Made by a program: the position numbers and the translations under genes
Shown here: in pieces, positions 1 through 6,720 of the stretch
Position numbering within the stretch: the first letter of the stretch is position 1
Layout of the letters: each line of letters opens with the position of its first letter
Assembly: GCA_002497075.1 (NCBI GenBank)
Contig: DAML01000029.1
Span: forward strand, 1-10,219
Direction of reading: 5' to 3'
Length of the DNA: 10,219 bases
From: Methanomassiliicoccaceae archaeon UBA472
GTDB lineage: Archaea; Thermoplasmatota; Thermoplasmata; Methanomassiliicoccales; UBA472
The notes under the pieces: generated by a model
Databases searched by the model: none
Told to the model about the DNA's origin: nothing
What the model saw: only the letters and a program-made list of their open reading frames with translations

Positions 1-164
1 CCGTTCTTGTCAATGTTCATCCTCTTTGCGATCTCGGACTTGGTGTGGTCGATGATCACCACGTAGCCCTGCCAGTCCTTGGAGGTATCTCCGCCACAGA
101 GCGGGCACTTCTCCTCCTCGGTGATGGCGAAGCAGACCTTGCAAGCCCTGACTACACCCTTCAT
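1..164 (-). CDS. spt4: Spt4 / RpoE'' zinc-ribbon transcription factor (partial, 3' end beyond base 1)
   Basis: Spt4 (formerly RNA polymerase subunit E'') pairs with Spt5, binds the RNA polymerase clamp and raises processivity. Translating the minus strand from the ATG at 164-162 gives a protein starting MKGVVRACKVC. It has four zinc-ribbon cysteines, C8-x2-C11 and C20-x2-C23 (CPLCGG), followed by DWQGYVVIIDH and a segment ending SEIAKRMNIDKNG, all typical of archaeal Spt4. About 54 residues are visible; the family is usually about 60, so only the last few are missing. The start overlaps the rpo7 stop as ATGA (164-161), and a strong Shine-Dalgarno AAGGAGG lies at 180-174, nine bases upstream. 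This rpo7-spt4 order is the usual archaeal one. The gene is small and overlaps rpo7, so it is easy to overlook. Confidence 0.93.
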   Translation of the reverse strand, partial: MKGVVRACKVCFAITEEEKCPLCGGDTSKDWQGYVVIIDHTKSEIAKRMNIDKN

Positions 165-727
165 TTCTCCTGGCCTCCTTTCTTGGCCCGGTCTTCCTCG
201 AGCCACTCCTTCTTACCAAGGCCGGGCTGCCTCATGGTCAGGCCGATCTTGCTCTCGCGGGGGTTGCGCTCGTTGAAGGAAAGGGTCACTATCCTGGTCC
301 TGACCAGGTCGCCTATCTTGACCTCCCGCTTGGTGTCCTTGCCGATGAGCCTTTGGTTCTGCTCATCCGCGTCCATGCGGTCGTCCATGACCTGGCTAAC
401 GTGTAAAAGACCGTCCAGGGGCCCGAAGCGCACGAAGGCCCCGAACTTCAGGACCTCGCAGACGTGCCCTTCTACGACCTCGTTGACCATTGGCTTGAAC
501 ACCAGGGAATCGAACTTGACCGATTGGTAAACCGCCCCATCGCCGTGCACGATGCGGCCTTCGCCGACAGGCTCGATGTTCTTGATCATGACGGTGAGCG
601 AGTCGTCTCCCTCGATCTTACCTTCGTAAGACTCGCGGGCAAGCTGATTGACCACCTCGTCCACGTCATCGCCCAATCTGTTGGGTGGGATGCGGACTAC
701 CTTTTCCCTTTGGGTCAACATGTACAT
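161..727 (-). CDS. rpo7: DNA-directed RNA polymerase subunit Rpo7 (RpoE')
   Basis: Rpo7 is the archaeal counterpart of eukaryotic Rpb7. With Rpo4 it forms the stalk of RNA polymerase, which helps open promoters and binds the emerging RNA. The 188-residue product fits the family. An N-terminal SHS2-type domain covers roughly residues 1-78, starting MYMLTQREKVVRIPP with EGKIEG near 35-40. An S1 RNA-binding domain follows at roughly 82-165, with GHVCEVLKFGAFVRFGPLDG and LLHVSQVMDD. The tail is charged and lysine-rich (about 170-188). The ATG at 727 is preferred because family members begin with MY and an AGAGG Shine-Dalgarno lies seven bases before it. It has its own promoter downstream of hppA and is translationally coupled to spt4. 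Confidence 0.97.
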   Translation of the reverse strand: MYMLTQREKVVRIPPNRLGDDVDEVVNQLARESYEGKIEGDDSLTVMIKNIEPVGEGRIVHGDGAVYQSVKFDSLVFKPMVNEVVEGHVCEVLKFGAFVRFGPLDGLLHVSQVMDDRMDADEQNQRLIGKDTKREVKIGDLVRTRIVTLSFNERNPRESKIGLTMRQPGLGKKEWLEEDRAKKGGQEK

Positions 728-734
728 GAGGAAT

Positions 735-774
735 CCTCTTAACTACCTTGGCATGATAAATCTGTTATATAAAG
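735..774 (-). promoter_or_regulatory. rpo7-spt4 promoter (TATA box) and Shine-Dalgarno
   Basis: On the minus strand a TTTATATAA box occupies 773-765. Initiation about 25 bases downstream would fall near 744, giving a leader of about 17 bases before the ATG at 727. AGAGG at 739-735 is the ribosome binding site, seven bases before the start. The box is inferred from the archaeal consensus and its spacing. Confidence 0.7.
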
Positions 775-810
775 ATTGACCATCGAGCATATAAGCGTTC
801 GGGATGCTGG

Positions 811-838
811 ATAAAAAAAGAAAAGGAATGGAAAGGGG
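811..838 (-). terminator. T-rich terminator after hppA
   Basis: Read on the minus strand, the 20-50 bases after the hppA stop contain several pyrimidine runs: TTTT within CCCCTTTTCC, then TTCCTTTT and a run of seven T (819-813). Oligo-T runs without a hairpin are the usual intrinsic termination signal in archaea. This one separates hppA from the rpo7 promoter. Confidence 0.6.
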
Positions 839-858
839 TTTTGATATTCTGTGTTCGT

Positions 859-2985
859 TTATGCAATGAACAGAGTGGCGAACACTAGGGTGATGGTCGA
901 CAGCAGCTTCACCAGCACGTGCAGGGAAGGCCCGGCGGTGTCCTTGAACGGATCTCCGACGGTGTCTCCCACTACACTAGCCGCGTGTTGCGGGGTGCCC
1001 TTCAGACCCTTGGCCTCGATGAACTTCTTGGCGTTGTCCCAGGCCCCTCCTCCGTTGTTGAAGAAGAGGGCCATGAGCACACCGGCGATGGTAGCTACCA
1101 TCAAGAAGGCCCCGACGCCCATGATCGCCATGTCGGTACCGAAGGCGAACCTGTATAACAGCCCTAGAGCCACCGGTACAACGACCGGTAGGATGCCTGG
1201 AAGGATCATAGCCTTCAGGGCGCCCTTGGTGCTGATGTCCACGCAGGTGGCGTAGTCCGGCTTTTCGGTTCCGGCCAGGATACCGGGCCTCTCCTTGAAC
1301 TGGCGGCGCACTTCAGATATCATGTTCTGCGCGGCCTTGCCCACGGCGCTTATGGCCAGGGAGGAGAAGAGGTATACGAGCATGGCACCGACCATGGCTG
1401 CCACGAACACGGCGGGCTGCATCAAGTCGACGTGGAAGTTTTGGTAGAAGTCGACTATCTCCATGCCCTGTAGGTTGGCGACCTTCTCGAAGAACGCTCC
1501 GAACAGCAGGTAGGCGGCGAGGGCCGCGGCACCCATGGCGTACCCCTTGGTCAGAGCCTTGGTGGTGTTGCCGATGGCGTCCAAACGGTCGGTCCTGACA
1601 CGTACTTCCTCAGGCTGGTGGGACATCTCGACGATACCACCGGCATTGTCGGTGATAGGCCCGAATGTGTCCTCGGCCAAAATGAAGGCGCAGGTGGTCA
1701 GCATTCCCATGGTGGCAGCGGCGGTTCCGTATAGCCCGTAGATGAACTCGTAGCTCTCAGTGGGTGCAATAGTAGTTCCTAGGACGTACGAGCCGATGAG
1801 CGCGGTAGCGATCGCAACGATGGACGCAGCGGTGGTCTCCAACCCGATAGATATACCGGCGATGATGTTGGTGGCGGCGCCTGTCTCAGATGCGGCGGCG
1901 ATCTTCTTGACCGGGCGGTATTCACCAGCAGTGTAGTACTGGGTGATGTAGACGATCACAATGCTGAGGGCAATGCCGATCATACCGCAATAGAAGAACA
2001 CCATCTCTCCGTCCAGAAGCTCTTTTACAGCAACATAGAACAAAATCGCAGCAATGATGCAGGTAACGTAATAGCCACGGTTGAGGGCCTTCATCGGATC
2101 CTCATCCTCGTTCCTTAGCTTGACGGTCATAATTCCGACCAGACCGGCCAATAGGCCGAATGCTCGGACCAGCAGCGGGAACATGAACCAGCCAACGTTA
2201 CCGGTGTAAGCGAAGATTGCCAGACCGAGTATCATAGCACCGATGTTCTCTGCAGCGGTACTTTCGAACAGGTCTGCACCACGACCGGCGCAATCTCCTA
2301 CGTTGTCGCCGACCAGGTCAGCGATGACAGCGGGGTTGCGGGGATCGTCCTCGGGAATGCCTGCCTCTACCTTGCCGACAAGGTCAGCGCCGACATCGGC
2401 GGCCTTGGTATAGATACCGCCGCCCAACTGGGCGAACAGTGCGGCAAAGGATGCACCGAATGCGTATCCAACGCCGAGGAACAAGGCATCGCTATATGCT
2501 TCATAGGTGCCAGGTGCTGCATCAACTAAATATCCAGAATAGATATAGAAGATGCTGGCAACACCCAATAGGCTCAACGCCACAACGGCGATGCCGGAGA
2601 CGGCGCCGCCGCGGAACGAGGTCGACAGCGCCTCGTTCATGGAGCGCCGGGCAGCACTCGCGGTCCTTATGTTCGCGTTCACAGACACGTACATTCCGAT
2701 GTATCCAGACAGGGCAGAGAAGAAAGCGCCCAGCAAGAACGCCAATCCGGTCAACCAGTTTATCCCGACGGCAATCAGGACACCCAATATGACGCTGAAT
2801 ATGGCTATCGTCTTGTACTGACGAGCAAGGTAGGCCATAGCCCCCTCGCGGATGGCGTCGCTGATGGCTTTCATCTCAGGAGTACCAGTGTCCTTCTTGA
2901 GAATCCACCAGGTTAGGAATCCGGCGAAGAGGAGACCTATTATGCCCGCGATCGGTATTGTATAGTACAGAGGATCGTCTAGCAT
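859..2985 (-). CDS. hppA: Membrane-bound ion-pumping pyrophosphatase (K+-independent type)
   Basis: This integral membrane enzyme hydrolyses pyrophosphate and pumps protons out of the cytoplasm. It is 708 residues long, a normal length for the family, and strongly hydrophobic, with about 16 membrane segments expected. The PPi and Mg2+ binding motifs are intact: DVGADLVGKVE at 197-207, DDPRNP at 213-218, GDNVGDCAGRGADLFES at 226-242, DNAGGIVEM at 446-454, NNGGGAWDNAKK at 643-654 and GDTVGDPFKDTAGPS at 673-687. GNTTKALTKG at 472-481 carries Lys476 and Thr479. In K+-dependent enzymes these are Ala and Gly/Ala, so this one belongs to the K+-independent class, most members of which pump H+. The ATG at 2985 has AGAGG seven bases upstream and a TATA box. 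The gene is transcribed alone. It probably recovers energy from biosynthetic PPi. Ion choice (H+ or Na+) cannot be fixed from motifs alone. Confidence 0.97.
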   Translation of the reverse strand: MLDDPLYYTIPIAGIIGLLFAGFLTWWILKKDTGTPEMKAISDAIREGAMAYLARQYKTIAIFSVILGVLIAVGINWLTGLAFLLGAFFSALSGYIGMYVSVNANIRTASAARRSMNEALSTSFRGGAVSGIAVVALSLLGVASIFYIYSGYLVDAAPGTYEAYSDALFLGVGYAFGASFAALFAQLGGGIYTKAADVGADLVGKVEAGIPEDDPRNPAVIADLVGDNVGDCAGRGADLFESTAAENIGAMILGLAIFAYTGNVGWFMFPLLVRAFGLLAGLVGIMTVKLRNEDEDPMKALNRGYYVTCIIAAILFYVAVKELLDGEMVFFYCGMIGIALSIVIVYITQYYTAGEYRPVKKIAAASETGAATNIIAGISIGLETTAASIVAIATALIGSYVLGTTIAPTESYEFIYGLYGTAAATMGMLTTCAFILAEDTFGPITDNAGGIVEMSHQPEEVRVRTDRLDAIGNTTKALTKGYAMGAAALAAYLLFGAFFEKVANLQGMEIVDFYQNFHVDLMQPAVFVAAMVGAMLVYLFSSLAISAVGKAAQNMISEVRRQFKERPGILAGTEKPDYATCVDISTKGALKAMILPGILPVVVPVALGLLYRFAFGTDMAIMGVGAFLMVATIAGVLMALFFNNGGGAWDNAKKFIEAKGLKGTPQHAASVVGDTVGDPFKDTAGPSLHVLVKLLSTITLVFATLFIA

Positions 2986-2992
2986 TGAAAAG

Positions 2993-3033
2993 CCTCTTTT
3001 AAATTCCTGCCTAAATACGGCTATCTATATAAA
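2993..3033 (-). promoter_or_regulatory. hppA promoter (TATA box) and Shine-Dalgarno
   Basis: On the minus strand TTTATATA lies at 3033-3026. Initiation 25 bases downstream would be near 3003, leaving a leader of about 18 bases. AGAGG at 2997-2993 is seven bases before the ATG at 2985. The geometry is almost the same as at rpo7, which supports both calls. Confidence 0.7.
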
Positions 3034-3052
3034 TCGTTTAGGTAAAATCGAA

Positions 3053-3091
3053 TCACGAATTTCGTAGACTGGCTTCACCTATTCACGAATT
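3053..3091. repeat. Pair of 9-base direct repeats, one inside an 11-base palindrome
   Basis: TCACGAATT occurs at 3053-3061 and again at 3083-3091, exactly 30 bases apart, or about three helical turns. The first copy overlaps the perfect palindrome ACGAATTTCGT (3055-3065). Both lie just upstream of the hppA TATA box in an otherwise non-coding gap. The arrangement suggests a binding site for a dimeric regulator of hppA or of the divergent gene at 3218. That role is inferred; only the repeats are seen. Confidence 0.45.
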
Positions 3092-3098
3092 GAACGAT

Positions 3099-3114
3099 AT
3101 TATTTCGTAATAAT
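3099..3114. repeat. Perfect inverted repeat ATTATT-TCGT-AATAAT
   Basis: A six-base perfect inverted repeat with a four-base spacer sits in the middle of the gap 2986-3217, close to the second TCACGAATT copy. It is AT-rich and could be an operator half-site pair or a weak hairpin. The remainder of this gap (about 3115-3189) shows no gene, RNA or further repeat that I can support. Confidence 0.4.
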
Positions 3115-3189
3115 GCATATTTGAGCGAACGTAAGCATTTCATCTTGTTGGCGAGGTGACATTTTCTTCCTAAAAGCCCTTCTGACCCT

Positions 3190-3206
3190 CTTATTTTTTT
3201 ATATTG
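3190..3206 (+). promoter_or_regulatory. Promoter of the lipid-kinase/TMK-like unit (TATA region)
   Basis: A T-rich stretch, CTTATTTTTTTATATTG, ends about 12 bases before the ATG at 3218. With the box centred near 3193-3200, transcription would begin at or within a few bases of that ATG. The transcript would then be nearly leaderless, in keeping with the absence of a Shine-Dalgarno sequence. Confidence 0.5.
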
Positions 3207-3217
3207 CCTATGGCCAT

Positions 3218-3961
3218 ATGGATGGGATTGCTTTGATAGGCGGTGACGCTCTCGGACTGATACTGGTCTACGCCTACGTGGGCGTCATGGTGGTCATCAC
3301 CGACAGGTCGCGCTTCCTGAGGAAGCACTCCTTCCACCGCAAGTTCATTCACGTGATGATCGGTAACATCGCCCTGTTCTGGTGGGTGTTCGACACCAAC
3401 TACGTGATGTCGCTTTTGGCCGCGGTGCCGTTCATACCGCTGCTGCTCATCTTTTCGAAGTACGGGGGAAAGCACGAGAAGGACGACAGTAAGCTGGTCG
3501 GTGACCTCAAAGGATCGATATTGTCGACCGCCTCACACGACGGGCACAAGCTTGGATTGGTGTATTACGCCATCTCCTGGGCGTTGTTGGCGTTCTTCGC
3601 CTTCAACGACCTGGTCATCGCTTCGGTCGGCATAGTATGCATGGCCTATGGCGACGGAATGGGTGGTTTGGTCGGCAAGACCTTCGGCAAGCGGAAGATC
3701 CACGGGAACAAGACCCTCGAAGGCACCTTGGCCGTCTTCGCCTTCGCCGCCCTGGCCATATTCCTGATGATAAATTATTACAATCTGCTATTTTCCATGG
3801 GACTTTATGGCACGCGGTCGATACCGCTCACGATAAGCGCGCTCACCGCGGTAGGTCTGAGCGCCTACGTGGCGGTTGTGGAGCTCTACACCCCGGGTGA
3901 ATATGATAATTTGGTCATCCCCCTGTCCACGGCGCTTATAATGTTCCTGTCTGGCATATGA
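3218..3961 (+). CDS. Dolichol kinase / phytol kinase family CTP-dependent lipid kinase
   Basis: This 247-residue polytopic membrane protein belongs to the SEC59/DGK1/VTE5 family, which phosphorylates polyprenol, phytol or diacylglycerol using CTP. It has about seven hydrophobic segments, roughly at 5-27, 46-58, 62-80, 112-128, 131-145, 170-192 and 203-222. Family motifs are visible: RKFIH at 41-45, YGDGMGGLVGKTFGK at 144-158 (acidic, glycine-rich nucleotide site), HGNKTLEG at 162-169, and a C-terminal VELYTPGEYDNLVIPL at 221-236, where the acidic residues and Asn-Leu-x-x-Pro are typical. The ATG at 3218 is chosen because the first membrane helix begins just after it. The kinase-like gene at 3971 follows nine bases later. 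In archaea the lipid could be dolichol for N-glycan carriers or geranylgeraniol for phosphate salvage; the sequence does not settle which. Confidence 0.8.
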   Translation: MDGIALIGGDALGLILVYAYVGVMVVITDRSRFLRKHSFHRKFIHVMIGNIALFWWVFDTNYVMSLLAAVPFIPLLLIFSKYGGKHEKDDSKLVGDLKGSILSTASHDGHKLGLVYYAISWALLAFFAFNDLVIASVGIVCMAYGDGMGGLVGKTFGKRKIHGNKTLEGTLAVFAFAALAIFLMINYYNLLFSMGLYGTRSIPLTISALTAVGLSAYVAVVELYTPGEYDNLVIPLSTALIMFLSGI

Positions 3962-3964
3962 GGT
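3960..3964 (+). promoter_or_regulatory. Shine-Dalgarno of the TMK-like gene
   Basis: GAGGT overlaps the stop codon of the upstream lipid kinase gene and lies six bases before the ATG at 3971. It supports that start and co-translation of the pair. Confidence 0.6.
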
Positions 3965-3970
3965 ATTGAA

Positions 3971-4549
3971 ATGGAATTGATAGTGGTGGACGGCATAGAC
4001 GGCTCCGGCAAGAGCACCGTGGCCGAATGGATAGCCGAGCACTACCGTTTCCAGGGACAAAAGGTGCTGGTGAGGCAGCATCCTTCCGATTCCTTCTGCG
4101 GTCAGCTCAGCAGGACGTCGCTGACATCCGAAGGAAAATTGATGCGCACCGTCGCCACGGTATTTTTCATCCTTGACGTTTTGAACTCGCTGCGGCGCTT
4201 ACGCGGTTGGCGGGACCAAGACAAGGTCATTTTTGTCCGTTACGTGATGGCCACCGCCTATCTGCCGGCATCGCTGTACCGGCAGGGTTACAAGTTCTTC
4301 TGCAAGATCCTGCCGATACCGGAAAAGCTGCTGTTGGTGGACGTCACTCCGGAGTGCGCCTTGCGCCGCATCGAGGAGAGGGAACACGAGCGGGAGATGT
4401 TCGAGAACCTGAGATCCCTGGAGAAGGTCCGCGGAAAGGTCCTGGACCTCTCAACGCACGGTTGGAAGGTCCTCAACAACTGCGGTTCGGTCGAGGAGAC
4501 CCGCGCTCAGTTGGACGCGGTGCTGTCGGACTGGGACGCTCTCAGTTGA
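3971..4549 (+). CDS. Thymidylate kinase-like P-loop kinase
   Basis: This 192-residue cytoplasmic protein is probably a nucleoside monophosphate kinase of the thymidylate kinase family (dTMP + ATP to dTDP). The P-loop GIDGSGKST is at residues 8-16. HPSDSFCGQLSR at 37-48 fits the segment after strand 2 that contacts the monophosphate. An arginine-rich LID-like stretch, RRIEEREHERE, is at 132-142, after LLLVDVTPECAL (121-131). The length is near the normal 190-215. One oddity is that the family's DRY signature reads VRY here (89-91, within VIFVRYVMATAYLP), so the acidic residue is missing. It sits nine bases behind a lipid kinase gene. It could be a working dTMP kinase or a relative with another small substrate. 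Its last 43 bases overlap the convergent MFS gene. Confidence 0.72.
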   Translation: MELIVVDGIDGSGKSTVAEWIAEHYRFQGQKVLVRQHPSDSFCGQLSRTSLTSEGKLMRTVATVFFILDVLNSLRRLRGWRDQDKVIFVRYVMATAYLPASLYRQGYKFFCKILPIPEKLLLVDVTPECALRRIEEREHEREMFENLRSLEKVRGKVLDLSTHGWKVLNNCGSVEETRAQLDAVLSDWDALS

Positions 4550-5730
4550 GCCCTGAGCAGTAAGACCACGGGAAGGGCGGCCAAGGTCAAAGCCAGACCT
4601 ACCAGCAGAACCAGGCCGAAACCGTCGAAGGAATATATCGGCGCGAAGACCAGAGGCGCCAAGGAATACCCGAAGAACCGCGAGCTGTTGAACACCGATG
4701 ACACCGTGCCCTTGAGCCTTGGTATTATCTCCACGGTTATGGTCAGCAGCGAGGCCCAGATGAAGGCGGTGCCTGTGCCGAACACGAGCAGGGACGCGGC
4801 GAACTGGGCCCAGTCCGAAGAAAAGTACAGAAAGCCCATGGCCAGTCCGACCACGACGAAACCTATGGAAGCGGTAAACGTACGACCTTTGGCATCCACC
4901 AGACGCCCTCCCAAGGGGGCGGCGAACATCCCCGCGACACCGCTCATCCCCACCAGCAGGCCGATGGATTCCTCGTCGAAGGAAAGGGGCGGGATCGACA
5001 GATGGTCGGAGAGGAAACCAATGGCCCCCATGTAGCAGAGGAAGGTCAGGAAGCCCAGCAGGCACAACGTGGCGACACCTTTGCTGGAAACGGCCGTTCT
5101 GACATTGCTCTTCAGGTGCTTCATCGCCTCGGGGTCCGGGCGGGAGACGGGGCAAGCGGTCCTGATCCAGAAGTTGACGGCGATTGCCAGCACGGCCACC
5201 AGCACGAACATCCATCTCCAGTCGTACGGGGTAAGGAAACCGGCGATCATGGGACCGGTGGCGATGCCGGCCGTGGTGAACGCCCCGAAGTATCCCATGA
5301 CCTTGCCCCGCTCATGGGGAGGGGTCATGTCGCCGAGCACCGCCAACAGTACCGGGTTGACGAAGGCAAAGCCCACGCCCTGCACCGATCTGGAAAGATA
5401 GAAGGCCGTCAGATTGGGGCTCATCACGCAGAACACGCAACCCAGTGCGTACAAGAGGAAACCGAACGTGAGCATCTTGCGCCGGCCATACACGTCCGAG
5501 ACGGTCCCGGAAAAGAGGTTGAAGAGGGCGAAGGGGAGCATGAAGAAGGTGATGGACAGCAGTATCTCCTCCGCGCTCGCCCCGAAATCCGTTTTCAGAA
5601 CGGGGATCATGGCCAATACGGCGTTGCCTGAGAGCGGTCCGATGTAACCGCCGCTGAGCACCGCCAGGCGTTTGGTGTCCATTGCCAGGATAAGGACCTG
5701 GTTCGATATTAAGGACTTGCTTTTCCCCAC
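4507..5730 (-). CDS. MFS transporter, DHA1-like 12-helix drug/metabolite exporter
   Basis: This is a major facilitator superfamily proton-coupled transporter of about 390-407 residues with 12 hydrophobic segments. Motif A lies between helices 2 and 3 at 75-85 (GTVSDVYGRRK, with Asp79 and the arginines). A motif-B arginine is in YLSRSVQGVGFAF (111-123, Arg114), and a glycine-rich helix 5 (GIATGPMIAGF, 155-165) matches the exporter motif C. A degenerate second motif A, GGRLVDAKGR, is at 274-283, after a cytoplasmic loop near 190-215. Substrate is unknown; the family often exports drugs or metabolites. The coordinates use the GTG at 5730, but the ATG at 5682 (Met17) directly before helix 1 is at least as likely, since it gives 391 residues and fits the TATA position. 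Neither start has a clear Shine-Dalgarno. The C-terminal end overlaps the TMK-like gene. Confidence 0.88.
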   Translation of the reverse strand: MGKSKSLISNQVLILAMDTKRLAVLSGGYIGPLSGNAVLAMIPVLKTDFGASAEEILLSITFFMLPFALFNLFSGTVSDVYGRRKMLTFGFLLYALGCVFCVMSPNLTAFYLSRSVQGVGFAFVNPVLLAVLGDMTPPHERGKVMGYFGAFTTAGIATGPMIAGFLTPYDWRWMFVLVAVLAIAVNFWIRTACPVSRPDPEAMKHLKSNVRTAVSSKGVATLCLLGFLTFLCYMGAIGFLSDHLSIPPLSFDEESIGLLVGMSGVAGMFAAPLGGRLVDAKGRTFTASIGFVVVGLAMGFLYFSSDWAQFAASLLVFGTGTAFIWASLLTITVEIIPRLKGTVSSVFNSSRFFGYSLAPLVFAPIYSFDGFGLVLLVGLALTLAALPVVLLLRAQLRASQSDSTASN

Positions 5731-5732
5731 TG

Positions 5733-5778
5733 AAAGCTTTTCAAGGCAATATATTTCTAGCCGCGGGGGATAGGAGGG
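5733..5778. promoter_or_regulatory. Divergent MFS / deoxyhypusine synthase promoter region
   Basis: Only 57 bases separate the two divergent genes. AATATATT at 5748-5755 is a perfect palindrome and reads as a TATA-like box on both strands. A second short palindrome, AAAGCTTT, is at 5733-5740. On the minus strand, initiation 25 bases away would be near 5726, already inside the longest MFS reading frame. On the plus strand, GGAGGG at 5773-5778 is a good Shine-Dalgarno nine bases before the ATG at 5788, which suggests transcription starts upstream of about 5770. Box assignments are inferred. Confidence 0.5.
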
Positions 5779-5787
5779 ACGATCATC

Positions 5788-6720
5788 ATGGAACAGAGAG
5801 CGGTACGCGACATCAAGGTCACCGAGGGCATGACCGTCGACCAGCTGGTCAACGCCATGTCCGATTCCGGCGGGTTCACCGCCAAGAAGCTGGCGGACGC
5901 CATAGACATCGTGGAGAAGATGGTCAAGGACGAGAAGTGCCTGACGTTCCTATCGTTCCCGGCATGCATCATGGCCACCGGGACCCGGGGGGTCATCGTC
6001 GAGCTGGTCAAGCGGAAACTGGTGGACGTCGTCATCACCACCTGCGGCACCCTGGACCACGATCTGGCCCGCTCCTGGAAGGATTACTATCACGGCGACT
6101 TCGCCATGGACGACGCCGAGCTGCGCGAGGAGGGCGTGAACCGCCTGGGTAACGTGCTGGTGCCGGACGAGAGCTACGGACTGGTGCTCGAGGAGAGGCT
6201 CATCCCGATGTTCGAGGAGATCCTGGCCGGACGGAACGCCATATCAACCAGGGAGATCATCGACCAGGTCGGGGCGCGACTGGACAACGAGGACTCCCTG
6301 CTGTACTGGGCGCACAAGAACGGCGTTCCGATCTTCGTTCCTGGCATAACCGACGGTTCTTTCGGCAGCCAGCTCTGGATGTACTGGCAGACCCATCGCG
6401 ACCTCAAGATGGACCTGTTCGAGGACGAGCAGGAACTCTCTAGCCTAGTGTTCCGCGCCGAGGTCTCCGGCGCGCTCATCATCGGCGGTGGAATATCCAA
6501 GCACCACGTCATCTGGTGGAACCAGTTCCGCGGCGGCCTCGATTACGCGGTCTACATGACCACCGCCGCGGAGTACGACGGTTCGCTGAGCGGTGCCCAA
6601 GTTCGTGAGGCCATATCCTGGGGCAAGGTCCGGGAGGACGCCTGGCAGGTCAACGTGGAAGGAGACGCGACAATTACCTTGCCAATCATGGTAGCTTCCA
6701 TAATCGAGCGGATAAAATGA
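5788..6720 (+). CDS. dys: Deoxyhypusine synthase
   Basis: This enzyme transfers the aminobutyl group of spermidine, using NAD, to one lysine of translation factor aIF5A, the first step of hypusine formation. The 310-residue product matches the family's usual length. TCGTLDHDL is at 85-93. The NAD/substrate-site stretch IIGGGISKHH is at 231-240, with the paired histidines near the conserved active-site His. The catalytic segment TAAEYDGSLSGAQVREAISWGK ends at Lys280, the lysine that forms the covalent imine intermediate. EDAWQVNVEGDAT and a conserved TLPIM stretch follow. The ATG at 5788 has a strong GGAGGG nine bases upstream. It overlaps the next gene by ATGA (6717-6720), so the two are probably co-translated, although their pathways are unrelated. 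Motifs are complete and nothing looks degraded. Confidence 0.96.
   Translation: MEQRAVRDIKVTEGMTVDQLVNAMSDSGGFTAKKLADAIDIVEKMVKDEKCLTFLSFPACIMATGTRGVIVELVKRKLVDVVITTCGTLDHDLARSWKDYYHGDFAMDDAELREEGVNRLGNVLVPDESYGLVLEERLIPMFEEILAGRNAISTREIIDQVGARLDNEDSLLYWAHKNGVPIFVPGITDGSFGSQLWMYWQTHRDLKMDLFEDEQELSSLVFRAEVSGALIIGGGISKHHVIWWNQFRGGLDYAVYMTTAAEYDGSLSGAQVREAISWGKVREDAWQVNVEGDATITLPIMVASIIERIK

Noticed and set aside
45..742. Plus-strand frames over the rpo7/spt4 region
   Set aside because: They are shadows of Rpo7 and Spt4, both of which are recognised on the minus strand.
3055..3114. Short repeats as a possible CRISPR array
   Set aside because: There are only two 9-base copies with no regular repeat-spacer series and no cas genes nearby.
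4451..5215. Second minus-strand frame (254 codons) within the MFS gene
   Set aside because: Low-complexity Arg/Gly/His-rich product in another frame of a gene with clear MFS motifs.
5002..5631. Plus-strand open frame (209 codons) antisense to the MFS gene
   Set aside because: The product is dominated by Gly/His/Glu runs, with no domain, promoter or Shine-Dalgarno.
5684..5700. CCAGG/CCTGG inverted repeat just upstream of the MFS ATG at 5682
   Set aside because: Five-base stems of this kind are common by chance in GC-rich DNA, and it lies inside the possible longer reading frame.
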